Part shown: positions 16,865 through 26,341 of the stretch, piece by piece
How the letters are laid out: every line of letters starts with the position of its first letter
How positions within the stretch are numbered: the first letter of the stretch is position 1
From: GCA-2683825 sp965662355
Lineage (GTDB): Bacteria; Planctomycetota; UBA1135; GCA-002686595
Reading direction: 5' to 3'
DNA length: 64,000 nt
Assembly (NCBI GenBank): GCA_965662355.1
Contig: CBFIHP010000001.1
Coordinates: 535,106 to 599,105, forward strand
Notes under the pieces: generated by a model
Seen by the model: the letters and a program-made list of their open reading frames with translations, nothing else
Databases searched by the model: none
What the model was told of the DNA's origin: nothing
Made by a program: the position numbers and the translations under genes

Positions 16865-18175
16865 ATGAAGAGTGCACGATGGGTTCCTGCTTCTGTGGGC
16901 ATCCTGGCTGCCTTGCTGACCGCCTGTGGTGGCAGCGGCTCGGATCCCAGCTCGCATGATCTTTCCCTTGGTGGCCCCCAGCCCGGTGGCCCCATCATCC
17001 CCCCGCAGGACAAAGACGCTCCCGATGAGGCCACGCGGCCTCCCCTGGGAGGTCACATCGATGGCCTGACGATTTCCGAGCAAGAAGCGTTCGAACGCGG
17101 ACGCGTCGTCTTCGACCGGCGCTTCACGCCGAGCACGGGACTAGGCCCGCTGTACAACGCTGTTTCATGTGCGTCATGTCACAGCACTCCGATATCCGGA
17201 GGCTCGGCCCAGCTGTACCGGAACTTCTACATAGCCGCGGGCGGTATTCCCGGTAACCAGTTCGAGCTGCCCGGTTTGCCGAGCTTCATCGTTCCGGCCT
17301 ATGGTGCGGGCGCATTGTTTTCGCTCGAGCGCGGTCGTGCGGTGATTCCCGATTCCTTCGGGTCGCTTCCGGTGACGGTGGCCCAGAGGAATTCGATCCC
17401 CCTCTTCGGCACTGGATTGTTTGAATTCGTCTCGAACGTGACGATTATGGGCATGTCGGATCCGAACGATACCGACATGGATGGGATCAGTGGCCGGTAC
17501 AACCAGGACAGCGAGGGTATCGGCCGTTTCGGTAACCGACTCCAGACGAACAACGTCGAGCTCTTCACGCGTGGCCCGCTCTTCAACCAGATGGGTATCA
17601 CGACCGACCCCTTCGATGGTTCAGGCGCGACGGTCAGCCTGGCATACTGCTCTCAGGTAGGCTCAGATCCGAACGATCCGACGGTCGACTTCGACGGCAT
17701 CGAGGATCCGGAGATGAGCACCGACGACCTCGGTGACCTCCTCGCCTACACCCGCTTCCTCGCCCCCGTCGGTAAGCTCGAGCCCTTCAGTGCTTCTGCA
17801 TATCGCGGTCAGGTGTTCTTCGAAGATATCGGCTGCACCGCCTGTCACGTGCCCTCGATCCCTTCCTCGCGCGGACCGGTCGGGGCCTACACCGACCTGC
17901 TCTTGCACGAGATGGGAGCGGCCCTCGCGGACGGGATCAGCATGGGTACCCCCCAACCTTCCACGATCGAGGGGAACACGACCCATACCGAGTGGCGTAC
18001 GACCCCCCTGTGGGGCGTTTCGCTGCACGGACCGTTCCTGCACGACGGACGCGCGGAAACGTTGCATGAAGCGATCGATCTGCACGCCGGCGAAGGCCTG
18101 GCTGCGCGGGACGCCTTTGTTGCGCTTACTGCGCGGCAGCAGGCGGATCTCATCGAGTTCCTAGAACACCTGTAA
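16865..18175 (+). CDS. Di-haem oxidoreductase lipoprotein (DHOR family)
   Basis: A 436-residue c-type cytochrome. ATG 16865 is chosen because it gives a lipoprotein signal (VGILAALLTACGGSGSD, lipidated Cys); the frame is open further upstream but without signal-like sequence. Two CXXCH haem sites are Cys102-His106 (CASCH) and Cys324-His328 (CTACH). The context around them (AVSCASCHSTP, DIGCTACHVPSIPS, LWGVSLHGPFLHDGRAETLHEAI) matches the DHOR/DUF1111 'putative thiol oxidoreductase' family, related to MauG-type peroxidases. It acts in the periplasm as an electron-transfer protein or peroxidase. Its TAA stop forms part of the strong Shine-Dalgarno (AAGGAG, 18174-18179) of the next gene, so the two are one operon. 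Confidence 0.88.
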   Translation: MKSARWVPASVGILAALLTACGGSGSDPSSHDLSLGGPQPGGPIIPPQDKDAPDEATRPPLGGHIDGLTISEQEAFERGRVVFDRRFTPSTGLGPLYNAVSCASCHSTPISGGSAQLYRNFYIAAGGIPGNQFELPGLPSFIVPAYGAGALFSLERGRAVIPDSFGSLPVTVAQRNSIPLFGTGLFEFVSNVTIMGMSDPNDTDMDGISGRYNQDSEGIGRFGNRLQTNNVELFTRGPLFNQMGITTDPFDGSGATVSLAYCSQVGSDPNDPTVDFDGIEDPEMSTDDLGDLLAYTRFLAPVGKLEPFSASAYRGQVFFEDIGCTACHVPSIPSSRGPVGAYTDLLLHEMGAALADGISMGTPQPSTIEGNTTHTEWRTTPLWGVSLHGPFLHDGRAETLHEAIDLHAGEGLAARDAFVALTARQQADLIEFLEHL

Positions 18176-18188
18176 GGAGTCCACCCCG

Positions 18189-19340
18189 ATGAACCTCAAG
18201 AAACACTCCTTCGGCGTCACCCTCGCCGGTGCCTTGCTCTTCGGCCTTCCAGCTCTCTCCATGAACGACGACATCCCGGGTGTCGGCGAGCCTGGCGGGC
18301 CGGGACGAGTCCTCAGCCCTGCCGAAATGGAGCAGTGGTTGGCGGGTCGTGCCATATTCGACATGCCCATGCACAAATCCCGCGGGCTCGGCTTTCCGGA
18401 AATGAATGCGGACAGCTGCCGCGGATGCCATCAGGATCCCGCCGTTGGCGGAGCAGGAGGGTACGAGCTGAACGTATCGCGCGCCGGCTTCGACAACTTC
18501 GGAAGCGGTCCTTTCATCAACATTCCGGGTGGACAAGGCTTCTCGAAGCTATATCCGTCCTGGGTCCCGGGTCGCGAGGAATACGACACGCTGCTGGCGG
18601 ACGTCTTCGAGCAACGTCAAACGCCTTCGATTCTCGGCGACGGTCTGATCGACGCGATCTCTGACGCGGAGATCCTCTCGAATGAAGACCCCATGGACGC
18701 GAACATGGATGGCATCTTTGGTGTCGCCCGTATCGTGTCCGTCGGCGGTGGGACGGAGGTCGGTCGCTTTGGCTGGAAAGGACAAGTTCCGCACCTCGAG
18801 GACTTCACGCGCGATGCGATGGGTGGAGAGCTCGGATTGACGACACCCGCGGACGGCCGCGGTTTCGCATTCACGAGCGACTCCGATTCGGTTGCCGACC
18901 CCGAGATCAGCGAAGGCGAAGTCGATGACATCACCTTCTTCATGGTCGAGCTGGGAGCTCCGCTGAGAACCTTCTCCGCGGATCCCGACGTGGCCCTCGG
19001 CGAGTCACTCTTCACGTCGGTCGGGTGTGCCAAGTGTCATACACCGTCGCTGATGGGTGCGGCTGGTCCGGTGCCTCTGTACTCGAACCTGCTCATACAC
19101 AACGTCATGCCCTCGAATTTCCGGGGTATGGAAGAGCCCGGAGCCGCCGCTGGCTTCTTCCAGACACCGCCGTTATGGGGCATCAAGGACACGGCTCCCT
19201 ACATGCACGACGGTCGCGGTGAAGACCTGACCGAGGCGATCCTCGCGCACGATGGCGAGGCGGTTGCTGTTCGGACCGCCTTCGAGGTGTTGAGCGCCGG
19301 GGATCAAGCGGCGGTGATCGCCTTCCTCAACGACCTCTAG
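18189..19340 (+). CDS. Di-haem oxidoreductase, exported (DHOR family), second copy
   Basis: A 383-residue paralogue of the preceding gene. It has a Sec signal peptide (TLAGALLFGLPALS, about residues 11-24) rather than a lipobox. Haem sites are Cys77-His81 (CRGCH) and Cys280-His284 (CAKCH). The shared DHOR ending PPLWGIKDTAPYMHDGRGEDLTEAILAHDGEA is present. The Shine-Dalgarno AAGGAG sits nine bases before the ATG and overlaps the previous stop. The pair is likely to act together, for example as electron carrier and peroxidase or as two subunits; this is inferred from adjacency. The second haem site differs enough from the first gene to suggest an old duplication. Confidence 0.88.
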   Translation: MNLKKHSFGVTLAGALLFGLPALSMNDDIPGVGEPGGPGRVLSPAEMEQWLAGRAIFDMPMHKSRGLGFPEMNADSCRGCHQDPAVGGAGGYELNVSRAGFDNFGSGPFINIPGGQGFSKLYPSWVPGREEYDTLLADVFEQRQTPSILGDGLIDAISDAEILSNEDPMDANMDGIFGVARIVSVGGGTEVGRFGWKGQVPHLEDFTRDAMGGELGLTTPADGRGFAFTSDSDSVADPEISEGEVDDITFFMVELGAPLRTFSADPDVALGESLFTSVGCAKCHTPSLMGAAGPVPLYSNLLIHNVMPSNFRGMEEPGAAAGFFQTPPLWGIKDTAPYMHDGRGEDLTEAILAHDGEAVAVRTAFEVLSAGDQAAVIAFLNDL

Positions 19341-19385
19341 GCCCAAAGGCCTCAAAAGGACAACACCCTGCGCTCTCTCGCCGGG

Positions 19386-20381
19386 ATGACAGTTCTCGCG
19401 CTCGCCACCAGCTGCGGTGACGGGCGCGAGCTTCTTTCTGAGCCCTCCAGTTATTCGCTGCGAGGGCCTTTGGCTCATCCGCACATCACCTATCGGATCG
19501 ATCACGCCAACGAACCGGCGAACACGGAGTGGATCGAAGCGGTTTTCGAGCGAGCCTGCAAGTCCTGGAGCGCAGCCGGCCCGGTGTCATTCCGGCCCGC
19601 CGGCGAGACCGAGAAGCCCATGCTCGAGGTTGCCTGGAAGCGAGCCAATCACGGCCCATGCCGGCCCTTCGGGATCGACACAGCGGTAGCACACACGACC
19701 ACCACCGATGGCTTGCTGCAGATCCACCTGGATCTCGATCGAACATGGAAGCGCGATGGATTCCGCGAGGGCCTGGAGACGCCGCTCTACCAGACGTTGC
19801 TGCACGAACTGGGGCACGTACTCGGTCTCGGGCACACGCCCGATGAAAATGCAATCCTGGCCACGGATCCAAAGACGGAACGGATCCAGCGTTCGGATCG
19901 CGATGGTCTCTGGACGCTTTATGCCGAGGTCGACCCGGGCCCTAACGACTATGCCATCTATCGCGACGACAAGTTGACGGCCGTGCTCTATGGGTTGCGA
20001 GTCGAAGGAGCGAGCGAAGCGCAGTTCTTCGACGCCGACGGCAACGGCCGGGACGAGCTTGTCGTTTGGCGTATGGACCCCCTTGGTTTCGGCCAGCTGG
20101 TCGCCTTCTTCTTCGAAGGCACGTCACGACCCGTGCGCACCATGGGGCCGCGCTACGGCATGGTCGACGGTATGGCACGGGTCACGCTTGTGATTACAGA
20201 AACCGAGGAACGATTGGTGGTCCTCGATTTTCCCAACGGAAAGCGCTTGGCCCACATCTTCGATGAGAATGGGGTCCCGGTCGCTTTCAAGGGAGTCTTG
20301 CCCAAGTTTGATCAGATCGGAGCGCGTCGTTCGGAAGGAGATCTCGACGGCGACGGGGAACGAGAGAGCGTTCTTCGCTAG
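19386..20381 (+). CDS. Matrixin-like zinc metalloprotease lipoprotein with Ca-binding loops
   Basis: The zinc site HELGHVLGLGH (His140, Glu141, His144, His150 from ATG 19386) defines a metzincin. The following NAIL (residues 155-158) takes the place of the usual AIM 'Met-turn', so the Met is replaced by Leu. The C-terminal half has DADGNGRDEL and EGDLDGDGE, calcium-binding loops of the integrin/FG-GAP type. The ATG leaves only nine residues before Cys10, too short for a lipoprotein signal. A CTG at 19368, seven bases after AAGGA (19356-19360), would give MRSLAGMTVLALATSC, a better signal, so the true start may be 19368. It follows the two di-haem genes and may process a partner of theirs; that is inference. 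Confidence 0.75.
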   Translation: MTVLALATSCGDGRELLSEPSSYSLRGPLAHPHITYRIDHANEPANTEWIEAVFERACKSWSAAGPVSFRPAGETEKPMLEVAWKRANHGPCRPFGIDTAVAHTTTTDGLLQIHLDLDRTWKRDGFREGLETPLYQTLLHELGHVLGLGHTPDENAILATDPKTERIQRSDRDGLWTLYAEVDPGPNDYAIYRDDKLTAVLYGLRVEGASEAQFFDADGNGRDELVVWRMDPLGFGQLVAFFFEGTSRPVRTMGPRYGMVDGMARVTLVITETEERLVVLDFPNGKRLAHIFDENGVPVAFKGVLPKFDQIGARRSEGDLDGDGERESVLR

Positions 20382-20520
20382 GTCGAATCGCTCGCAAGGG
20401 CCAACGCGAAGGGGTTGATTTTGGGTTCAACCGCTAGACCCTTCCCAAGCCGCGAGAAAACAGGCATCCTCGGCGCTTCGGAAGCCCTTGGGTTCACGCC
20501 ATCCCCCCAGTCTGTCGATC

Positions 20521-23500
20521 GTGGCAACCCGTATCATATCCGTCACCACTGCGATCGCGTGGCTCTTGGTTCCCTGGTCGAGCGCGCAACGCCTGCAGAC
20601 CCATATCTATTCAGAGATGGATGGGCTGCCCATCTCTCGCGTGCGCTCGATCGTTCAAGCCGATGACGGTCGCATGTGGTTCGCGACACGCAAGGGGGTG
20701 GCGGTCTATGACGGATTGACGTGGGAGCTGCACGGAACCGAACAAGGCTTATCGCACGAGGATCTGCGTTGGCTGACCATCGCCGAAGACGGTGCGGTTT
20801 GGGCCCTGCGCAAGGGGGCGTGCCTGGGCGTCGCTCGATGGGGTGGCGAGGGCTGGCAAGAGATGGCGCCGATGTTCGAATCCGGCGGGGAGGCGAGCGG
20901 CTTCGAGATCGATGTGAGGACCGGCCAGATCTTCGTCGGAACGAGCGACGGGCTGTTGCGTTTCGATGGTCACGAGTGGGTCAACGTAGCTGGAAGTACG
21001 AATGCGGTGCTGGCACTTGAGTCCCAGGGACGCCACCTCCTCGTCGGCGACCGGAATGGATTGCACCGTCTTGCGATCGACGATCCTTCGCATGGGCTCG
21101 TGAAAGATGGCGAGATCGACAAGGCCGTGTGTGGCCTTCACGTGGAGGGCGAGCGGGTCTGCATGGTCGGTGCCGACTGGGTCGGATGGCTCGCGGAAGG
21201 CACCTACCACCTCTTTGCCGACGCTTTGGATCTGGCCCCCATGCGCATCCTGCCCCTGGGCGACAGGAGTTCGATTCAGTTCGAGCCGGATGGAGCGGGT
21301 GGGTTCCTGCTCGCATCGCCGAACTCGGTGGGGTGGCTCGCCCCCGATCAGGAGATATTGTGGATCGATCGATCCCACGGTCTGGCTGCAATCGGAGCCT
21401 TCGACATACACCTCGACCGTGAAGGCAACATCTGGTTGGCGGGCCGGCGCGGCGTGACCAAGATCATAGGTCGCCAGTTCGAGACCCTGGACTCGGAGAA
21501 CGGCTTGTTCGCCGATGAAGTGACCTCGGTACACCAGCGCCCATCGGGAGTCATCGTTCTCGGCCATCCCGGCGGCCTGACCTTCATGCAACCAGAGCTG
21601 CGCACTCGCTCGGTCCCCGGCGGGGTATCGATGGGCCGGGTCATGGACATCGAAGAGTCCAGCGACGGAACCCTCTTCGTCGCCACGGCGGAATCGGGTT
21701 TGCTCGAGATCAGCCCAACTGGGGTCGAGACCTGGCATCGACTCAGCACGCGAATGATCGGCTGCTTGCTTCTCGTCGGCGACATACTCTATTGCGGCAC
21801 CCATGGACGGCTGATTCTGCTCGAGCGAAAGAACGACGTCTGGGAAGTTGTCGAACCTCTTGATATCGGAATGGATCAGGGCGTTCGGCGCCTGGCGCTC
21901 GGACAGGACGGCTCGATCTTCATTGGCACTGCAGAGCGTGGCGTCGTTCGTTTGAGCCCCGATGGCGGGTACACGCACTACACCTCCGAGGTTCTTGGGC
22001 AGAACAGCGTCTACGCCGTGCATGAAAAGCCCGACGGCACACTGTGGGTTGGCACGGAAATGGGCTTGATGGAGGTCGCCGATGGCAAGTTGCGGTCCGT
22101 GGAGAGGCCGGCCATCGAGCGCTCCATCTACTTCATCACGCCTGCGTCCGACGGCTCCTATTGGCTCGGAACGGATGGCGGCGCCGCGCACTGGGTCGCG
22201 GAGCGTCTGGATTGGTATGGACCCTCCCAGGGGCTCGTCGGTTTCGAAACGAACCGTGATGCGGGCTTCATCGACAAGGACGCGCGTGTGTGGATCGGAA
22301 CGGACCGAGGTGTTTCCGTTTTCGATTCGGCGTACGCGCGTGGCTCCAGAGCGGGGCCCACGGTGGCTCTGACCGAAATCGAAGCCGGTGAGGAGCTTGT
22401 CCGAGTGCAAGCGGGACTCAGCGACATACGCTCAAATGGTCGGACGCTTGCCTTCCGTTTCAAGGCGATATCCTTCGTCGACGAAAGGCGGGTTCGTTTT
22501 CGGCATCGGCTCGAGGGCCTCAACGCCGACTGGGTTGGCCCGGTGCATTTGGGGGCATACGAGGTTCGCTTCGTCAGCCTTCCGCCCGGTCGATACCGGT
22601 TCCACATCGAGGCGATCGACGTCAACGACCGCGTCAGCCCATTGGCCATGTCGCCCTGGATCGAAATCCCGCGACCTCTGTCTCAGAACCCCTGGATAAT
22701 CACGGCCGCCGTCGGGCTCGCCACTGCCTTCATCTGGATCTTCGTCGCACGGGCGAACGCCAGGTCCTATGCGCGCAAACTGGAACGGGAAGTCGAGCAA
22801 CGATCCCAGCAGCTGGCTCAATCGGAACGCGAGCTCGCCGAGGATCGCGAGAGGCTCTCCGTCGCGATGTCCAGCATTACGGAAGGTGTCGCAGCCACGA
22901 ACGCCGAGGGCCGTGTGTTCCTTTGGAACCGCGCTGCCAGCGAACTGACGGGGCGCGGTACGGACGTCGCCATTGGGCAGACCCTCGACCAGGCGATAGG
23001 CGTGCCCGGCGACAAGGCCTTGCAGCGGATGCTTGCGTCCGTTCTCGAAGGCAACGAGGAGCATGTAGGCGAGACCAGACTCGAGATCGCAGATTGTGAG
23101 CGGCTGTTCGAATTCTCGGGAGCACCCTTGCGCGGCGGATCACCAGAGATCCAGGGCGCCGTCATCGCTTTTCGCGATGTGACCCAGCGCCGCGCATGGG
23201 AGCGCGACGTCGCCAGCACCCAACGTCTCGAGGCGCTGGGTCTACTCGCGGGCGGGATCGCCCATGACTTCAATAACTATCTCACCGTCATCCTCGGCAC
23301 CCTCGGGTTGGTTGGCGAGGACCCGGCCGTGCCCCGGTCCTTGCGCGAACGGGTCGGCATAGCCGAGGAAACCCTGAAGCGCGCCGTCTCGTTGACCCAG
23401 CAACTCTTGACCTTCTCGAAGGGAGGCGCTCCGATTTGCAAGCCCGTTTCGATCGAAGATCTCGTGCGCGAAACGGCTCGCTTCGCACTCAGCGGTTCCG

Positions 23501-24339
23501 CCGTCGAGAGCAAGATCACGATTGACGAGGGTCTGCGTCACGCGGAAATTGACGAGGGGCAAATCGCCGAGGTGCTGCACAACCTGCTCTTGAACGCGCG
23601 CCAGGCCATGCCGCAGGGCGGCTGCATTCATCTCGCCCTGCGCAATCTAGCCGCTGCGCCGCGCGGGCTCCCCGCCGGTGCGTACGTCGAAATCAGAGTG
23701 CGCGACGAGGGCAAGGGCATCCCGGTCGACGACCTACCACATGTCTTCGACCCCTTCTTCACGCGTCGCCAAGGAGGGACCGGTTTGGGGTTGGCCGTGG
23801 CTTATTCGGTCGTCCAGCGCCACGGCGGGCGCATCGCGGTCGAGTCCCCTCCGGGGGGCGGCACGACCTTTCACATCCAGCTGCCCGCGACATCGGAGTC
23901 CGCCGCAGCCCTGAAGGTGCCGAAACCGCTCGGAACCAGGCGCGGTATGCGCGTGCTCTTGATGGATGACGAGCCGGCGATTCGCAAGGTGCTCTCCGCA
24001 ATGCTGCACCACCTGGGATACGAAGTGGACACCGTCGACGAAGGCCTTGCCGCCGTGGCGAGCTATCGTGATGCCAAGGAGACGATCCATCCCTACGACG
24101 TCGTCATTCTCGACCTGACCATCCGCGGTGGGCTGGGGGGGTTAGAGACACTGGAACGGATCCTGGCCTTCGATCCCGCAGCGCGGGCCGTCGCCGCTAC
24201 CGGGTACTCCACCGACGGCGTGATCGGCGAGCACGAGAAGTTCGGCTTCAAGGCCGCACTGGCGAAGCCGTTCAAGATCCGGGAACTGGGCGCGACACTT
24301 AGCGAGGTTCTTTCGGAGAGCCAGGCTCCGACGGGGTAG
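20521..24339 (+). CDS. Hybrid sensor histidine kinase with two-component propeller
   Basis: A 1272-residue one-component hybrid (numbered from GTG 20521). The order is: signal peptide (ISVTTAIAWLLVPWSSAQ); periplasmic Reg_prop beta-propeller repeats (about 30-620, with many GLS/GLF...V.DGxVWVGT units); a Y_Y_Y domain (about 630-715); a transmembrane helix (723-745); a short coiled coil; a PAS domain (about 780-890); a kinase with H-box GGIAHDFNN (His915), N-box LLNARQAM, G1 DEGKGIP and G2 GGTGLGLAVAYS; and a C-terminal receiver with Asp1198 in VVILDLTI and the lysine in AKPF. A TTG at 20488 is an alternative start. There is no DNA-binding output domain, so the signal must leave by phosphotransfer. 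Propeller plus Y_Y_Y sensors often respond to polysaccharides; here the ligand is unknown. It lies on the same strand behind the metalloprotease. Confidence 0.88.
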   Translation: MATRIISVTTAIAWLLVPWSSAQRLQTHIYSEMDGLPISRVRSIVQADDGRMWFATRKGVAVYDGLTWELHGTEQGLSHEDLRWLTIAEDGAVWALRKGACLGVARWGGEGWQEMAPMFESGGEASGFEIDVRTGQIFVGTSDGLLRFDGHEWVNVAGSTNAVLALESQGRHLLVGDRNGLHRLAIDDPSHGLVKDGEIDKAVCGLHVEGERVCMVGADWVGWLAEGTYHLFADALDLAPMRILPLGDRSSIQFEPDGAGGFLLASPNSVGWLAPDQEILWIDRSHGLAAIGAFDIHLDREGNIWLAGRRGVTKIIGRQFETLDSENGLFADEVTSVHQRPSGVIVLGHPGGLTFMQPELRTRSVPGGVSMGRVMDIEESSDGTLFVATAESGLLEISPTGVETWHRLSTRMIGCLLLVGDILYCGTHGRLILLERKNDVWEVVEPLDIGMDQGVRRLALGQDGSIFIGTAERGVVRLSPDGGYTHYTSEVLGQNSVYAVHEKPDGTLWVGTEMGLMEVADGKLRSVERPAIERSIYFITPASDGSYWLGTDGGAAHWVAERLDWYGPSQGLVGFETNRDAGFIDKDARVWIGTDRGVSVFDSAYARGSRAGPTVALTEIEAGEELVRVQAGLSDIRSNGRTLAFRFKAISFVDERRVRFRHRLEGLNADWVGPVHLGAYEVRFVSLPPGRYRFHIEAIDVNDRVSPLAMSPWIEIPRPLSQNPWIITAAVGLATAFIWIFVARANARSYARKLEREVEQRSQQLAQSERELAEDRERLSVAMSSITEGVAATNAEGRVFLWNRAASELTGRGTDVAIGQTLDQAIGVPGDKALQRMLASVLEGNEEHVGETRLEIADCERLFEFSGAPLRGGSPEIQGAVIAFRDVTQRRAWERDVASTQRLEALGLLAGGIAHDFNNYLTVILGTLGLVGEDPAVPRSLRERVGIAEETLKRAVSLTQQLLTFSKGGAPICKPVSIEDLVRETARFALSGSAVESKITIDEGLRHAEIDEGQIAEVLHNLLLNARQAMPQGGCIHLALRNLAAAPRGLPAGAYVEIRVRDEGKGIPVDDLPHVFDPFFTRRQGGTGLGLAVAYSVVQRHGGRIAVESPPGGGTTFHIQLPATSESAAALKVPKPLGTRRGMRVLLMDDEPAIRKVLSAMLHHLGYEVDTVDEGLAAVASYRDAKETIHPYDVVILDLTIRGGLGGLETLERILAFDPAARAVAATGYSTDGVIGEHEKFGFKAALAKPFKIRELGATLSEVLSESQAPTG

Positions 24340-24616
24340 TGCGGCCTATCCCGAAGGGCCGCCGCGGGAGGAATTGATCTCGTCGAGTGCCCTGGACGCC
24401 TCGGCACGCACGTCGACGGCTCTAGCTCTCCGCAAGAGTGACCCCACATCGGTGCCGAGAGCGCGCGTTGAGAGGCCGTCCGGACAACTGTCGATCTCCC
24501 TTGCCGGGGTTGTTTGCACAGGATCGAGCACGGAACGGAAACGCTCGGATTCCCAACACGTACTAGGGCCGCACCTGGGAGCCTGCACAGCGGGCGAGAG
24601 AATCACGAGGGTCAGG
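24340..24616. other. Intergenic region before the O-acetylation operon
   Basis: About 277 bases between the hybrid kinase and the AlgX-like gene. An open frame runs through it, but its peptide is low in hydrophobic residues and unlike a coding start, while a clear signal peptide begins at 24617. The promoter of the operon should lie here; I cannot assign its boxes with confidence. Confidence 0.5.
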
Positions 24617-26341
24617 ATGAAACTGAAGTCACGTCGCGTCGTCGGATCTAGCCTTGCCATGGCCCTTCTTGGGGGTTTCTTGCCCAACCTGGTGGGGGCC
24701 CAAGCGGCGACACCTGAGCGCGGGGCGATCCTCGCTGCCCGTGCGAAGTCGATTGCCGCGACCAAGGCCGACATCGAGGCCTTGATCGAACGCTACGGCG
24801 GCCTGGAGGAGATCAGCTACGAGCTCGAGCCCTTCGTGGAAGAGGTCAGCTTCGTCATGGAGGAGCAGGAAGAGAGCGGGGACGTTCGCTTCTACAAGGG
24901 CGGCCACCACTTCGGCAGGGGCATCACCCAGCTGGCCCTGCTCGAGGAGTGGAGTGCTGGCAGCTCGGGAGAGATGGCGCTCGAAGCCATCATCGACTTC
25001 GACCGCAAGTTGAAAGCGCTCGGCATCGACCTGATCGTCGTGCCCGTGCCCTCCAAGCTGGAGGCCTACCCGCGCGCCTTCGAGAGCGAGGTCCCCGAAG
25101 GGATACCGATCGCCGTCGCCCGGTTGACCCATACGCTAAAGCTGCTCGAGGCCGACGTGGAAGTCGTCGATCTGCTTCCGACGCTGCTCGAGACGATGAC
25201 CGAGGACGATGCGATTCCCGTGTACGAACGCTCGGGCCACCACATTTCGGGCATCGGCGTGCGGGCCGTGGCCGAGTTGATCCAAAAGCGTCTGGACCGC
25301 TATCGGTTCACTGGGCGCGACGCCCAGCGTTTCACCGATGTCCAACGGACAGGGACCGAGCGCGTCAATCGCAACGTGGCCATGGAATGCTGGGAAGTTC
25401 TCGACCGTGGCGAGACGTACGAACACGTTACCGACTCCGAGCTGCTCGTCATGGGCGATAGCCACGCCTTTGCCTATGGCAAGGCCAGCTGGACGTGCCA
25501 GACCGCACGCTGTGCGGGGATTCCGATCACCGATATCTCCGTTTCCGGTGGCGCGGCGACCGCTCACCTGAGGCTCGCGAGTTTGGGGCTCGACATGCTG
25601 AAGAAGCGCAGGGCCGTTATCTGGGTGATGACCAGCGTTGCGATGTCCAGAGAATGGGACAGGGCCGAGATCCTGCAAAACCCGAGCATTCCGGGCCTTC
25701 TGGTCGCGGGTGCGATCGACGAGGCAATCGCTGCGTTCCAGGCGTCCGAAGGCGAGCTCACGGGCCTGGGTGTGCGCGAAACCGAACTGGACGAGCTCGG
25801 ACGGAGGTTGATCAACGACCCCGAGACGCAGGATCAGGCCATCGCCATCCTCGAGATCAATGCGCGCGTCTTTCCGTTCTCGGCCGTCGCCCACGACAGT
25901 GTCGGCCGTGCCTGCATGAGCACGGGTTTGAACGAGAAAGCCATCGCCAGCTTCAAACAAGTGCTCTCTCTGAACCCCGAGGAGTCGATCCGTGGAAACG
26001 CGGTTGCCGCTCTCCGCCAACTCGGCGTTGAGTATGAAGCGCCGGCCAAACATCGCATGACCGTCGCGGCCATGGAGGCCCTGGTCGGGCGGTACACGTT
26101 GACATCCGACAACGTAGGGCACGTTCGTATCAAGGACGGTGCCCTGGAGTTCGAGTTCATTGGCCAGCCGGTCGTGGCGTTGGAGCCGCTTTCGAATCAG
26201 CGCTTCACCACAACGGTCGGATTCGTGATCGAATTCGTGCCCGGCACCGGTGAGAGAGGTGGAGATTCCATGCAGGTCGTGCTTTCCGGCGAGGGTCAGA
26301 CCTTCAAGGGCCGCCGAGTGAGTAAAGTGCCCGGATCTTGA
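24617..26341 (+). CDS. AlgX-like SGNH protein with TPR-like tail
   Basis: A 574-residue exported protein. The signal peptide is residues 1-29 (GSSLAMALLGGFLPNLVGAQA). The AlgX/AlgJ (ALGX, PF16822) SGNH-like domain spans about residues 85-380, with LIVVPVPSKLEAYP and the nucleophile block VMGDSHAF (Ser282, His283). At the place of the usual catalytic DxH (DTHW) it has SGHHIS, so the aspartate is replaced by Gly207; catalysis may be altered or lost. Residues about 385-470 contain a TPR-like unit (AIASFKQVLSLNPEE), and the C-terminal about 100 residues form a small beta domain. It starts the polysaccharide O-acetylation operon and overlaps the next gene by four bases (TTGA, 26338-26341). Role inferred from neighbours: periplasmic step in acetyl transfer to a surface glycan. 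Confidence 0.78.
   Translation: MKLKSRRVVGSSLAMALLGGFLPNLVGAQAATPERGAILAARAKSIAATKADIEALIERYGGLEEISYELEPFVEEVSFVMEEQEESGDVRFYKGGHHFGRGITQLALLEEWSAGSSGEMALEAIIDFDRKLKALGIDLIVVPVPSKLEAYPRAFESEVPEGIPIAVARLTHTLKLLEADVEVVDLLPTLLETMTEDDAIPVYERSGHHISGIGVRAVAELIQKRLDRYRFTGRDAQRFTDVQRTGTERVNRNVAMECWEVLDRGETYEHVTDSELLVMGDSHAFAYGKASWTCQTARCAGIPITDISVSGGAATAHLRLASLGLDMLKKRRAVIWVMTSVAMSREWDRAEILQNPSIPGLLVAGAIDEAIAAFQASEGELTGLGVRETELDELGRRLINDPETQDQAIAILEINARVFPFSAVAHDSVGRACMSTGLNEKAIASFKQVLSLNPEESIRGNAVAALRQLGVEYEAPAKHRMTVAAMEALVGRYTLTSDNVGHVRIKDGALEFEFIGQPVVALEPLSNQRFTTTVGFVIEFVPGTGERGGDSMQVVLSGEGQTFKGRRVSKVPGS

Noticed and set aside
24374..24616. N-terminal extension of the AlgX-like protein
   Set aside because: The 81 extra residues are not protein-like, and a clear signal peptide begins at ATG 24617.
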